From Juglans regia (lineage: Eukaryota > Streptophyta > Magnoliopsida > Fagales > Juglandaceae): a stretch of 64,000 bases of DNA. The position numbers and the translations under genes were made by a program. The stretch covers positions 36,105,866 through 36,169,865 of the forward strand of contig NC_049907.1 of the NCBI RefSeq assembly GCF_001411555.2, in the 5' to 3' direction. Under the pieces are notes generated by a model. That model had not been told where the DNA came from, made no database searches, and saw only the letters and a list, made by a program, of their open reading frames with translations. Shown one piece after another: positions 23,411-35,159 of the stretch; positions within the stretch are counted from its first letter, which is position 1; every line of letters begins with the position of its first letter.

Positions 23411-24355
23411 CCAATCATGATGGAGATTGTAGGAGAGCCCGGATCTCTATACTTTGGAGGAGTCTCACGCTGAATGATCGCACTGACTTGTTTTGTTAAA
23501 AAGCCCTTCTTCTTCACAATCAATTGTCTCTTCATTGTACAAGTCTTTCAAAAACTTGGCATATGAGGAAATTTACTGGATGGCTTCCAACGGCGGAATA
23601 TTAATTTTTACTTGCTTTAACATCTCCAAAATCTCTCTTTGCTGAGTAGTCTTGGTAGCTGACAACAATCTCTAAGGGTATGGTGCTGCAGGGATATACT
23701 CCTTCCTCAACTCTTCAACTTGCTTACCACTTCGAAGTGTGATAACAACTTTCACTGGTTTAATGTCTTCATTCTACATTGAATGCACTTGTGATTGCTT
23801 GTACACTTGCGGGTTGGGTTGAGCTTGAGCCGGAGATTTACCCTTCTTCAAATTGTTCAGAGTGGTGGTCATTTTGCTCAGTGTGCCTTTGATTTCACTA
23901 ATGGCCTGAGAATTCTGACTGTTGGTTGCAGTTTAGCTTGCCATAAATTGCTGAAAGGTGGCAACCATCTGAGCAACTGTATCATCCAGTGATTTCTTAG
24001 GAGGTTGAAAAGATTGCTGATATTGAGCCATGGGAATTTGTTGAAAATTACTCTGAGGAGAAGCAACTGGTTGACTTGATTTCCTTGATCATTTCTCCCT
24101 GAGAAATTAGGGTGAATCCGCCATGTTGGAGTATAAGAGTTTGACATTGGTGGATTCTGAGGTCGACCCACCCAATTTACACTCTAAGGTTGCTCTATAC
24201 CATTCTCCAGATACATCGACAAAGTGGGACATTCTAAAGTTTTATGACTTGTATCAGCACACAAAGCACACACTTCTTGACCTTTACTTTCTCCAAGTCC
24301 ATAACATCCAACCTTCTAGACATGCCTGAATATCAATGTCATCTTTCAGTTTATA
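23411..24355 (-). pseudogene. Athila-like gag C-terminal part and gag-protease linker
   Basis: Low-conservation part of the polyprotein. One frame at 24171-24080 reads 'NPPMSNSYTPTWRIHPNFSGRN', typical of the end of Athila Gag, followed by Gln/Leu-rich sequence and then decayed frames toward the protease. A cysteine-rich patch near 24290-24240 may be the zinc knuckle. Multiple stops are present. Confidence 0.65.
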
Positions 24356-25045
24356 TCACCCTCCACCACTTATTGCTCTCAATGGTTGAGCTGCAGTTGA
24401 TTTTCTATCAATCCTTGTAGTCCACTGCTGAGCATTTTTGGCTAAGTAATCAAGAAAACCGAGTGCTTCCTTTGGCTCCTTATTGAAGAAATCCTCAGTA
24501 CACATTGTATGAAAAAATTGCTTCGATTCAGGCATTAAAGCAATGTAGAAATAATTCACCATTCGCCATGACTCAAACTCATGATGAGGGCACATGCTGA
24601 CTAGCTCTTTAAATCTTTCCCAACTTGCACGGAAAGTCTCATTAGCTCTCTGCATGAATTGGCTGATTTGTTCCTGTAATGATTGAGTTCTCTGTACGGG
24701 AAAAAACTTGTGCAAAAACTCTGTTTGCATTTCAGACAAGCTAGCAATAGAATTGGGCCTAAGAGAATTAAACCACACTTTAGCTTTGTCTTTCAATGAA
24801 AAAGGAAAAAGACGCAATCTAATCATCTCATCATTGATAGCACTATGCATGAATGTAGTGCAGACAAGTTTAAAATCAGTTAAGTGCTGATATGGATTTT
24901 CAAATTCCATCTCATGAAATTGAGGTATCACTGACATCATACCATGCTTGATGTTAAAATTCTGTGCATGCTTAGGCAATATGATGCAAGATGGTTGTGT
25001 GGGTTGTAGATAATCCCTAAGTGTCCTCGGAGCTTGTTCAGCCAT
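24356..25045 (-). pseudogene. Athila-like Gag (retrotrans_gag) N-terminal part
   Basis: A 229-codon frame from the ATG at 25045. It begins 'MAEQAPRTLRDYLQPTQ' and contains the retrotransposon Gag domain: 'FENPYQHLTDFKLVCTTF', 'LRLFPFSLKDKAKVWFNSL', 'FLHKFFPVQRTQSLQEQI', 'ASWERFKELVSMCPHH'. Gag forms the particle in which reverse transcription occurs. This is the longest uninterrupted gag piece of the element. The frame ends in a stop at 24356 just before the linker. Confidence 0.9.
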
Positions 25046-25433
25046 GATGTTAATAAAAAGAAATTTCTAAATCAGTCACAAAACAAAAATCAAGGCTAGA
25101 ATCCAATTCAACACTTGGTACAGTACTACTTGGACTATGATTCACGCGATACAACCTATTTGTGTCGTCCCTAGCCCATGACATCAAACATTGCCAAGAA
25201 TATAAAACAATTCCAAGACAACTAAAGAAAGATAAATTGCAATATCATAAAAATAATATCAAGACAAACAAAGGTACCAAACAAAAAATTTAACGCTAAT
25301 GTAACCAATAAGCAAGAATAAGAGAAGAATCACAAGGCAAAATATCATGCCCTAAATGAGTGCAAAGGGGGGAAAAACTAAAGAAAGGAATCTAAAGAAA
25401 ATATAATAGAAGAATTTGAATTAAACTAGCCAT

Positions 25434-25457
25434 TCTCTGGCAACGGCGGCAAAAGCT
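25434..25457 (-). other. Primer-binding site
   Basis: Directly inside the 5' LTR the minus strand reads TTTTGCCGCCGTTGCCAGAG. It matches, with about three changes, the TGGCGCCGTTGCCGGGGA site used by Athila-type elements and complementary to tRNA-Asp. This supports both the LTR boundary at 25458 and the lineage. Confidence 0.7.
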
Positions 25458-26941
25458 TGACTCAATCTAAAAACGTCTGGAAAATTACTCCCAAGTATAA
25501 GAGTTGCACCAAGTAATATTAGGGAAGTCCCTAAGTCATTTCCTCAAGGAACGGTTTGCTTAAGTCCCAAATTTGATTACTATAAAAAAAAGAAAAGAAA
25601 GAAGGTTATATCCTATAACTATTTATAATGACATTCACAATGAAGATTGGTTTTTCCTGTGACATAATCTAAAAATGTTTTTGTTCTATTTTTTTGTTTT
25701 GTTTTATGAAATAGTGAAATAACATTGAGTATGTTAAAGAAAATCTAAATGAAAGTATGAAGTTGAACTTAATTCAGAGATGGAAAACAACTAGTTAACA
25801 ATCAAGAAATTATCAATCCAATGCACCTTGTCATCAACATCACTCTTTTCCATAAATTGAATGAATTCATTGACGTAGATTAATGAATTATGGTTATCCT
25901 TGCTTAAGAAGCTAAACCATAACCATCAATCTCATCTAGTCCAACAATTCCAGACAATAAACCGAAAGTTATGATGGCTACGCTCTAAGGGGTATTTTAT
26001 CAAACACCTCGTGTGTAGTGTGTAAACCAACTAGTTTTCATTCCATGAGGATTCAGAACTACCGACAACATTACTCTAATAAGGAATTATAACCAATAAT
26101 AAGCATAGAAGAATGAAACCAATGAATCTTAAAAAAATTCTCAACAGAATCACAATTATAAACCCAACATAAATGAAAAAGAACACATAAATTCAAAGTT
26201 GTTGTATTAGAAATGATAAATTGCTCAAGACGTAAGAATGAGTCTCGAATCCAGCCAACAGGTCTTTGGATTCAAACCCAAACTATAAAGATGGGAATGA
26301 TATAGAATTTTGGGCGTTTGAGAGTTTGGCTGGGAATAGTCTACAAACCAAGCAAAGCCGACCCAATTTCTCCTTTTGATTTCCTTTTGTTCCACTCGCT
26401 GGGATTCCTTCCAACTGTTTGGGACACATGGCTTCTTCGTATTTGCTATCTGGCCTGGATTTGACTTCTGCTCATGCTTGAGCTTGGGCACTTGATTGAC
26501 TGATTCCCATTTTTTCTGAGATTTTTTGGAACTGCACCACGCGGTTTGTTGGAGGAAACTATTGTGTTTTAGGACCTGGAGTGTAGAAGGGAATACAACA
26601 TTTCGTTGAGGAGTGATGGGCTGCTACTAGTTGGAATTAGATAGCTACTTTTGGGATTGGAGGAAATCTTCTGCAACTTAAAAGTGAATAAAAAAATAAA
26701 CTGAGTTTCAAGATCATAAAAGTGCTAAGCATTTTACAACCAGTTCAAACTCCAACAAAAATGGAAAATTAAGAGAAAACACTGTAGTCTCATAAGATGC
26801 AATATTTAAACATGGTTTTGCCTCAAGATACGATTAAGTTCCAATCGATTTTCCACTTCCTAATTTAATCAATTACTAGTGAGAAGAATGTGATTGACAT
26901 GAATTAAAGTGCAAAACAATTACAATATTATGGCTCAATCA
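25458..26941 (-). repeat. 5' LTR of the Athila-like element
   Basis: 1484 bases, TGACTCAATC...GGCTCAATCA on the + strand, pairing with 17084-18526. It is slightly longer than its partner because of an extra 'gtataagagttgcacc' type segment near 25495 and small indels in the T-rich part near 25690. It abuts the GTAGG target duplication at 26942. Confidence 0.9.
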
Positions 26942-26946
26942 GTAGG

Positions 26947-29335
26947 CTAATTATTGATAACATAATGGTAGCCTATGAATTACTCCATACAATGCAAACT
27001 AAACAGATGGGAAAAGAAGGTAGCGTGGCCATGAAGTTGGACATGTCAAAGGCCTATAATAGGGTAGAATAGGACAACCTAGAGGCCATATTGTTAAAGC
27101 TTGGCTTTAGATTGAACTGGACAAGATTGGTGATGGAGTGTGTTAGATCAATAAGTTATTCTGTTATTGTTAATGGGGTATCAAGAGAGACTATTTTACC
27201 TACTAGAGGGTTGAGACAAGGTGATTCTTTGTCTCCATATCTATTTGTTATCTATATTGAGGGCTTTAGTTCTTTGTTTCAAAAAGTTGAATCCAGAGGG
27301 GCCATTAAAGGGGCAATAGTTTCAGGGAAGGTATAAGGATTAATTATTTACTATTTGTTGATGATTGTGTGATATTTTGTAGAGTTAAACAAGAGGAATG
27401 GTGTATGTTAATAATCTTTTGGCTCATTATGAAAATGCTTCAGGCCAAACTTTAAACAAGCAGAAAACTAGCATTCTCCTTAGTTCTAATACAAAGGTTG
27501 CAACCATGGATTTCATTTTGCAATAGGCTAATGGGGTGATGTGCAATAATTATAACGAGTACTTGAGGCTTCCAATAGTTGTGGGGAGGTGAAAGTATAA
27601 TTCCTTTCAAGGACTGAAGGAGAAAATATGGAAGAGAATTAACAGCTGGAAGACTGAGCTACTATCCACTGCAAGGAAAGAAATACTTCTTAAAATTATT
27701 TTGCAAGCTATACCTACATATACTATGAGGGTGTTTAGATTACCAAGGAATTTATTTAAGGAAATTGAAGCAATGTTGTCTCAATTTTGGTGGAGTCATA
27801 AGAGATCAGAGAGAGGCATTCACTAGAGAAGTTGGGAAGAGCGTGTTGAAAGGAAAGGAAGGCTTAGGCTTCAGAGATCTCAACTATTTTAATAGAGTTT
27901 TGCTTGCTAAGTAAGGGTGGAGGCTCTTAAAGGAACCTTCTTCAATGTTGGCTTGCATTTTTAAGGATAAGTATTTTTAGCATGGCGAGTTGTTGGAGGT
28001 AAAACTGAGATCTTGTCCTTCATTCATATGGAGGAGCCTTTAGTCAAGCTTGGACTTGGTTAAGAGAGGTCTTGTGTGGTGGGTGGGGAATGGCAAATGT
28101 ATAAGAATTTGGAAAGATGAGTGGTTGTCTAGGCCATTGGTACAAACACCAATTAATACTCTTGATTCTGAAGCAAGAGTGATGTATTAATTGATGGTGA
28201 TAAGAAGATGTGAAGAAAAGAAGAAATTGCATCTGTTTTTAATGAGGAGGAAGCAAAAGTAATCTGTGCTATTCCAATAAGAAGAAGGGAAGCAGATGAC
28301 ATGTTTATTTTGGAAGGGTTTAGCTAGGGGACTGTTTACTATAAAGAGTGCGTATTATGAAGATTTCATGCAGAACAGACAGAAGCAAGGAGAGTCTTCA
28401 AGCTGCATGAAGGATGAAGAACATTGGAAAAAGATATGGTAGATGAGGGTTTTAGGGAAGATAAAACAATTGGTGTAGAAAGCTCTAAACAATATTTTAC
28501 TTACTAAAGGTAATCCGTTTAAAAGATAAGTGATTGATGGCAGTTTATGCCCAATTTGCAGCAGCAGATGTGTGGGGGTGGAGATGTAAGCCTTGTTAAG
28601 AAATGTCAAAGGAATTTTGCTAATTTTGAGATGCTGTGGTATGCATTATGCAAGAGGTTAGACTTGGAACAATTGGAGTTGGTCTCAGTCATTCTTCACA
28701 TATTATGGTCAAAGAGAGATGCTTTTGTTTTTGGAAACAAATTTAAACACCCTGCAACAATTTTTGAATTGGCTATGGCTGATTTGTGTTCTTACAAGCA
28801 AGTGCCTCAAAAACAGGCTGGTATAACAGTAAAAGATTAGATAGGGGAAGGATGACAGATGTGGAGGCCATCAACTTCGCGTTATTTTAAAGTCAATTTT
28901 GATGCTGCTTATGATAAGGGGAATGAAAGGATGGGTATGAGTGTTGTTATAAGAGATAGTGAAGGGAATTTGCATGTTGTTCTCTCTGCTCTAAGGGATT
29001 GTGTATCCTCAGCTTTTCTAGCTGAAAGTCATGCCTTATTTAGAGCTATGGAATTGTGCAATGAATTGGGTTTTAGTCAGGTCGAATTAGAAGGTGATGC
29101 CAAGACAATTATTGGTGCTGTTAACTCAAATCTAGATGATAACTCCTGGATGGGACAAGTAATAGCTAATATAAAGTAGATGATGGATTTGTTTCCTTGA
29201 TGCAGACTTTCTTTTATCTATAGATCTGGTAATAAGATTGCTCATATGGTAGCACAATTGGTTATGAAAGCAGATTGTGAGAGGATGTGGTTAGATGATG
29301 TGAGATCCCTAATTTTCATGTGTTTTAGTTATTTA
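26947..29335 (+). pseudogene. LINE ORF2 second part: RT palm, zinc-finger linker and RNase H
   Basis: Continuation of the LINE interrupted at 17083. It opens 'LIIDNIMVAYELLH', then 'GSVAMKLDMSKAYNRVE' (catalytic Asp of motif A, followed by TAG where Trp is expected) and 'PTRGLRQGDSLSPYLFVI' (about 27200-27260). After a frameshift comes 'YLLFVDDCVIFCR' (catalytic FVDD near 27355). A decayed C-terminal half follows. A plant-LINE RNase H domain lies at 28859-29179 ('FKVNFDAAYDK', 'MSVVIRDSEGN', 'AESHALFRAMELC', 'VELEGDAKTII') and ends 'GNKIAHMVAQL' near 29260. Without the inserted LTR element the LINE would be about 5.5 kb. Confidence 0.9.
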
Positions 29336-29508
29336 TTATTTATTTGTTTGTGTTATTTTATTAATGTTATTTTTAATTTATTTTATTTTTTGGTTGGGCT
29401 GTGTGTGTGTGAAGAGAAAGGCCCAATCGTGTGACTGAGGGCCCAACTCATGCTTGAAGAAAGGAGCCCAACTCCAGCTGTGTGAAACGACGCCGTTCTG
29501 GGAGAACC

Positions 29509-31273
29509 TGGTAGGACCCCATTCTTTGTGGCCCATGGCCAAGCCACTAGCCAACATCCATGCTAGCCATGCCCATGGCCCATGCCATGGGCCAGCCTAG
29601 CCCACCCATGAGCTCATGCATGTCATGGGTTAACTTGGCCCATGCCAACTATGTTATTTTTTATTTAATTATTTATTTTTCAAGGGACCTATTGGGGGTT
29701 TTCAACTTTTAATCCTTATAAATAGAACCCTTAGGTTTTGCATTTACATCTTTTGGCAAATTCCCTAGTGGGTAGACAATTTTGTTCTTGAGATCACCAT
29801 TCGGTGCTAAGGCACTTGGGCTCTTTGGGGTGCAATACGTGAATCCCTTAAGAGAAGAACACACCTTGCAATTCGTGAATAAGTGTGATTCAATCTAGCT
29901 TGTTCTTGCAACTTGGTGCAATTCGTGAATCCATATTGTAGTTCTCTTTGTTATTTTCAAGTTCATCAATAAAGAGGTTTATTTCATCAATGTACAATTT
30001 GTGAATCATAGTTGAATTGGCTATCTTTTGTTCACTTTGTCTTGATTATTTATCACTTGTACGTCGTGTTCTTCATTTGTTCTTAGTGTTCATCCATTTC
30101 ATTGCTCATTTGATCCATTCCATACCATATACTCGACCACCATAGTGTTTGTCATCCTTTCCATAAGTTTGTCTACTTTTTATAAATTGTTCCCTCCATA
30201 CACATTACCCTAGCCGAAATACACATAGCCTCCACTCCCACATACACCATTCGCCCAACCCTAGTGTTGCCCTACTTTCCATATTAGTTCACATTTCCAT
30301 AATTGCCCTTCATCTATCATAGTCATAAAACCCTAGCCACACCATCCACTTACCATATCTGGCCATCCTAAAGTCATCCACCATAAACCCTAGCCGCCCA
30401 CCTCAAGCCCTATAAGGAAACTCATTCCTTTTAGGAGTCTTGACTTCCTCTAATTCAAATTCAAATCCATTAATTTAAAGAATTGCAAATCCTCTTCAAT
30501 TCCTTAAATCACTCTTTCTAAAGTCCTTCTAGTCAACTATTGACTTACCATCTCAATTCAAATTCGAATTTCCAATTCCCTCCAAGATTCCTACAACTTA
30601 GGAATCTTCCCTCAATCATCTCTATCTACCAATCCTAGCCAAATTCGAATTCCCTTCTTCCCTCAAAGATTTCCTTCATCTTTCAAACTTCCATATCCAT
30701 TTCCAAATCATCTAAAATCTAGCCAACCTTCCAAAGACCAAGTCAATCCAATCCCTTCATCTTAACCACCCAACATCCAAAACCCTAATCCCACCTTATC
30801 ATTTTGGCAACCCTAGCCAACCGAACCCTAGCATCACTCTTGCATCTCATTCCCAAACCCTAGCATCATCCTAAACTCCAACCCTAAGCCAACTCTTGCA
30901 AATCTCGAAATCCACCCTAGCCACCCTACAAAACCCTAGCTACACTACACCATATCTACCCTAATCACCATCTAAGTGGCCCAAACATCAAGGGCAACCC
31001 TTAAGCCATTTTCATTGCATCAAACACCCATAATCATCTCTTAGAACACTCCTATTCCATCATCTTGGTACTTCACTCAAGAATAAGTCTAGCCACTCAC
31101 ATTGATTTGCTTTAGCCTAAACACTTAGCCTACCCAAGTGCATCATCATTCCATCTCTCAAACACCATCCTTTTATGGAAGGCCAAGCAAGTTGGCAAGA
31201 TCACTCGGTCTTCATCTTCACCAAGGCAAGCTCGTGGACCTTAGTGTTAGGGACAAGACCGGGGTCCCTAACA
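29509..31273 (+). mobile_element. Solo LTR, family A, copy 1 (perfect GAACC duplication)
   Basis: The segment starts TGGTAGGACCCC and ends GTCCCTAACA. It is flanked on both sides by GAACC (29504-29508 and 31274-31278), a perfect 5-bp target duplication. A TATA box (TATAAATA, 29717-29724) and a following leader indicate LTR promoter structure. A homologous unit lies inverted at 54899-56671. No primer site, polypurine tract or protein domain is present, so this is a solo LTR or a non-autonomous unit. The 3' end is a 10-base palindrome, TGTTAGGGAC / GTCCCTAACA, with a 9-base spacer. The C-rich second half carries many CCCTAG and AAACCCTA (telo-box) motifs. Confidence 0.8.
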
Positions 31274-31278
31274 GAACC

Positions 31279-33370
31279 CTTTAGGGTTTCATCGCATTCC
31301 CTCATGCGCCGCACAATCTTCTTCCTCCTCCTTCTTCTTTTCTTTTTCCTTATTCTATTTTCTTCTGGGTTCTTCCTCCTCCATCTGTTGCCGACGCCAA
31401 TTCCTCCTCCAATCAGACCATAGCCACACAATGCAACCCACATCAAGCCACCACCTTTTTCTTTCCACCTCCTTCTTCCATGTTTTACTCCATGTCATTC
31501 GGTATGCCGCCTGCCGCCGCTCCACTCATCTGCACCATAGCCATTCTCTCCTCCACGGCTTGCACTGCCGGTTTTACTTTCTCTACCCATGAGACACACA
31601 ACCAATTGCTACCGCTCTTTAAGCCAATCATAGTGGGAAGTTCCAATGGCCTAACTGCCATACTCGACCTATAAATTGGCCACAGGTTTCTTCAATTAAA
31701 CCTTCCATTTAATCTTCCTCCCTCTCTTGTATAAGCTATTCCCATCTTGCTCCTTAGTGTATAATTATTGTTCTGTGAATCTGGTTGTAAGGCTGAGAGT
31801 TTTAGAGTAGTTTTGTCATGCACCTCCGTGAGCTCCGTCCTATGCCACCGTGTGCACCATCACGACCCACCATAGCAAAACCCTCTCTTCCATCTATCTA
31901 ACCCTAGACCGAATTTTCCCTGAGAAAAATTAACCAAAACTGCCGCTGTTTTGCCATTGAATCACTGTTGCTGCCATTGTGTCGCCACCTTCATTTGTAC
32001 GATCTTCTAGAATTTTTCCTTCTACGTTGTAAGTAATTCTCCAAAATGCGATCCATGAGTTTTAAAACGTCATTATTATAATTGACGTTATTTATAAATT
32101 GTTGGTTTGAGATAGGCCTTGGGACACTGAAGTATTGGGATTAAAATGCAGTTGATGTTAGATTTGGGCTTTGGGCCGAATTGGAGGATGAGATTACGCG
32201 TGTAGATGGTTGTGACATTGTGTATTTTTAATTGTTATGATTTTATATAAATGAGCAATTTACTATGTCATCAAATATTTGTTGTCATGAATATTTATCA
32301 TCTTTAATAAATTGTGCTATGGAGTCATGTTGTTTGTTTGAAAATTGTGATTGCTGGTATTAATTATGTGGGTGCGTGTGTATCACGATCCCACGCCGAA
32401 ATGGAGCATTATCTTGGTGGAGCTCCTTTGGTCACTTGGGAGCGTAACAGACTGATGTGATGTCCCTTGAGTTGTCGCAGGGCGAAGACAGGAATATATG
32501 AAACTGTAACGCTCTCGTACTGATTTTGTGGCCTTTTGCTGGTGTGGCTAGAGGATGCTTGGCCATCGCTCAGGACGCAGAACTAGGCATCACTCGTTAC
32601 GAAGTCTTATCCACAGACGTTATTCGTGATGTGACGGTGAGAACCAGGGTCTGTAGATGGTCCATAGGGGAAACCGTGGTGCATGCATAATAAAATAATG
32701 GATATGTATGGGCCAAATGAGATTTTTGGCGTGAGTTATTAAAAGTGAATTTTTGAGAAAAAGAAATGGATTTGTTTCCTTCATATTTGATCGTATGTGG
32801 ACATGTTGGCTGTAATAATATGTTTTAAATTCTTGGATGTGGTTTTGGTTGATTATTTGCTGAGATGTCATAATCTTATTATGGTGTATTACCCTACGGT
32901 TCTGTTTTTTGGTACTGTAGATTTTAACGCAGAGGCCGAGTATGAACCTGAGGGATCGGTTTCGCCAGAGGCATGACTTGCTGATATGTTGTTCGGCGAT
33001 ATGAGATTTGTTTTCCTGATGTTATGTTGTTTTATTGTAATTATCTGTCGAATGACTGTATAACTATTGTAAAGAGTATGTTATTGTTTTGAACTTTCTG
33101 ATACTTAATAAAGAATGATGTTTTTATTTCTCTGATACGAGTATTATATTGTACACTTATTGCATGTTGTACACACTCTGAGAATTTGTCGTTGGGGTGC
33201 GGATCCGTGTGGTCATCATGCTGGTGTCACGAACTCTACTAAAATAACACGTAGGGGTTGAGAGTACCACATATGTGGGCCTGACGAGATTATTTCTATT
33301 ATCTTGGGAGAAAACCTATGTAATAGTTAAAGTTTCTATGAAATGAAGTTTTCCTTAAAAAAATTTTTTT
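31279..33370. other. Unclassified sequence surrounding solo LTR copy 1
   Basis: Before the solo LTR entered, this sequence was joined to 29440-29503. It starts as C/T-rich DNA ('ctttagggtttcatcgc', (CTT)n) and continues with a 'cgatcccacgccgaaatggagcattatcttggtgg' section (about 32385) and a 'gaagtcttatccacagac' section. Near 33100-33240 there is a 'cttaataaagaatg' polyadenylation-like signal. The C/T leader, long non-coding body and A-rich end at about 33360 suggest a retroelement LTR or a non-coding transcript unit. No ORF of note and no known domain were seen. Confidence 0.35.
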
Positions 33371-33596
33371 ATGTGTAGTGATTTTTGCATATTTTATTGA
33401 TGGGATTGGCTGCATTTTTTTTTAATATAAAATAAATGTTGAGTTCCGCCACATCATTGAAGTGCACAAAAATATACAAAAGTGATTGTATGTAGCAGAA
33501 TTTTAAAATAAAACCTCTTGACTATTAAACACTACTAATTACGAGGATGGATGTGTTATACTGTTTAGACTTTGTTATAATGTAATATGATCTTTA

Positions 33597-33999
33597 GGCC
33601 TGATTTATTTTCACAAAATTTTGAAACTATCTCATCACATCTCATATCGTCTCTTCTCATCTCAATATTTAAACACCATTTAAATATAAATATTTTTTAA
33701 TTTCAAATTTTTTAATTTTTAACTTTTTCATAGAATCATTACCTGATTCATTATAACTTTCTAAAACTTTCAAACAAAATATAAAAGATAATTCAAAATT
33801 TTTCAAATCCCAAAACAAAAGTAATATTAAAAAATTATATTCTAACGCTATTTTAATATTATAATTTTTTTATTCATTTTTTCCCTTCTTTCTCAAAATC
33901 CTATAAAAATCTTAACTCAAATAAATTTTACTATTATTCTCAAATTATCTCACTAGTATCTACATATTTATCTTCTCATCTGTATAACCAAATGAGGCC
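33597..33999. mobile_element. Tourist-like MITE with TTA duplication
   Basis: Left end GGCCTGATTTATTTTCACA. The right end in reverse complement is GGCCTCATTTGGTTATACA. TTA flanks both sides (33594-33596 and 34000-34002). The interior has 'ctatctcatcacatctcatatc', 'taatattaaaaaattatattctaac' and 'ctcatctgtataacc', marks of an abundant MITE family of this genome. Confidence 0.75.
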
Positions 34000-34204
34000 T
34001 TAATTTTTATGTGGTTTTTTTATTTATTGAGATCAATCTTATTGGGTTGTAATTTATGTAAATTGGATAAGTGTTTATAAGTTGGATGTGTTTAATTATT
34101 AGCTTTGGTACGTTCTTCTTCTTCTCTTTATTTTTTTTTAATTTATTTTTTATTTTTTATAACAAGATGTAATTTATTCAACCGAGCATGATTACATAAC
34201 AAAG

Positions 34205-35030
34205 TTAGATCATACAATCTGTGAAACACTAACTGGAACAGAATTCCACCAAACTGTTAAGCTTTCTATAGTCCATGCGTATTTTGCCATCTTGTGAGCA
34301 GCTTCATTGGCCATACGCCTAGTATGCTGTTTAGTGGCTCTCAAGATCTTCTTAATCAAATCCTTAACTTCCTTGATCAAATTCCCTAGCAAAGACATTG
34401 ACTCACCAGTAGCAAGAATCGCATCTATTGGGCAGGTTTGGGGGGTGAGATGAGAATTTTGTGTTTTGTTTTGAAGTTTAAAATATTATGTTTTAATATT
34501 GTTATTGTTTTGGGATTTGAAAAAGTGTATTGGAATTTGAAAAAGTTGAATTGTTTATTATATTTTGTATGAAGATTAGAAAAATGTGTAATGATGAGAT
34601 GAGATGAGAATTTTGTGTTTTGTTTTGGTTACCAAACTTGCCCTTAGTAGAGAGTCACTTTCCACTATATGATCCAGTATTCCCAAAGGATAGCCTAACT
34701 AAAACCCCCTCAGAATTGCTAATAGCTTGATCTCCATTGGGTCAGTCACCTCTTATTCTTTTTTGTTAGCAGCCATTAGGACTCTTCCTTTCTCATCTCT
34801 AAGAATAATCCATACTCCTGCTCTACATTGATCAGTGAAGATAGCTCCATCGACGTACAATTTCAAGGTTCCGGCAGGGGGAGATAGCCAGCCACATCCT
34901 GAGTTATGGTACATTTTGATAATTTTGCAGAAGAAAAAGGTTGGAATATTGTGGTTTTTAGCCACACAAGTAGAAGTCATATTGTTTAGTATTATTTTAG
35001 TTCTTACGATCCACTTCAATATCCATTATT
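34205..35030 (-). pseudogene. LINE RNase H remnant, split by a MITE
   Basis: On the minus strand 'GCGWLSPPAGTLKLYVDGAIF...CRAGVWIILRDEKGRVLMAA' (about 34890-34760) is the start of a plant LINE RNase H domain. Its C-terminal part continues on the other side of an inserted MITE as 'LIKEVKDLIKKILRATKQHTRRMANEAAHKMAKYAW...VWWNSVP' (34370-34215). The two parts join sensibly if 34430-34643 is removed. The rest of the LINE is missing. Stop codons in between mark it as dead. Confidence 0.8.
34430..34643. mobile_element. 214-bp MITE inserted in the LINE RNase H remnant
   Basis: Terminal inverted repeats: GGGCAGGTTTGG at the left, and GGGCAAGTTTGG in reverse complement of the right. Internally 'gagatgagaattttgtgttttgtttt' occurs at both ends, in direct orientation (34446 and 34600). 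It is the same family as 33597-33999 by internal motifs. The target duplication is not clean: ATT at the left, TTA at the right. Confidence 0.7.
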
Positions 35031-35159
35031 GTTTCGTTTTGACAATTCAGGTTGGCATTAAGGAATTGCAAAGGTAAAAAAAAGAACAATATTATTATTA
35101 AATGCTCCAACATCAAGAGTAAGTCATCTCCAAGAGTCACATAATGCTGACGAACTACT

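Larger units (their letters stand above)
17084..26941 (-). mobile_element. Athila-like Ty3/gypsy LTR retrotransposon inserted in the LINE
   Basis: A complete but decayed element of about 9.86 kb on the minus strand. It has two LTRs (TGATTGAGCC...GATTGAGTCA in element orientation), a tRNA-type primer site, gag, protease, RT, RNase H, integrase and a polypurine tract. It sits inside the LINE's reverse transcriptase, between the codons for 'FIPG' and 'RLIIDN'. The right flank begins GTAGG (26942-26946). The left flank ends GTAAGG (17078-17083), so the 5-bp duplication is recognisable with one extra A. The primer site and the order of genes fit the Athila lineage. About 1.2 kb between integrase and the 3' LTR, where Athila elements may carry an env-like ORF, holds no recognisable ORF. 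Confidence 0.9.
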
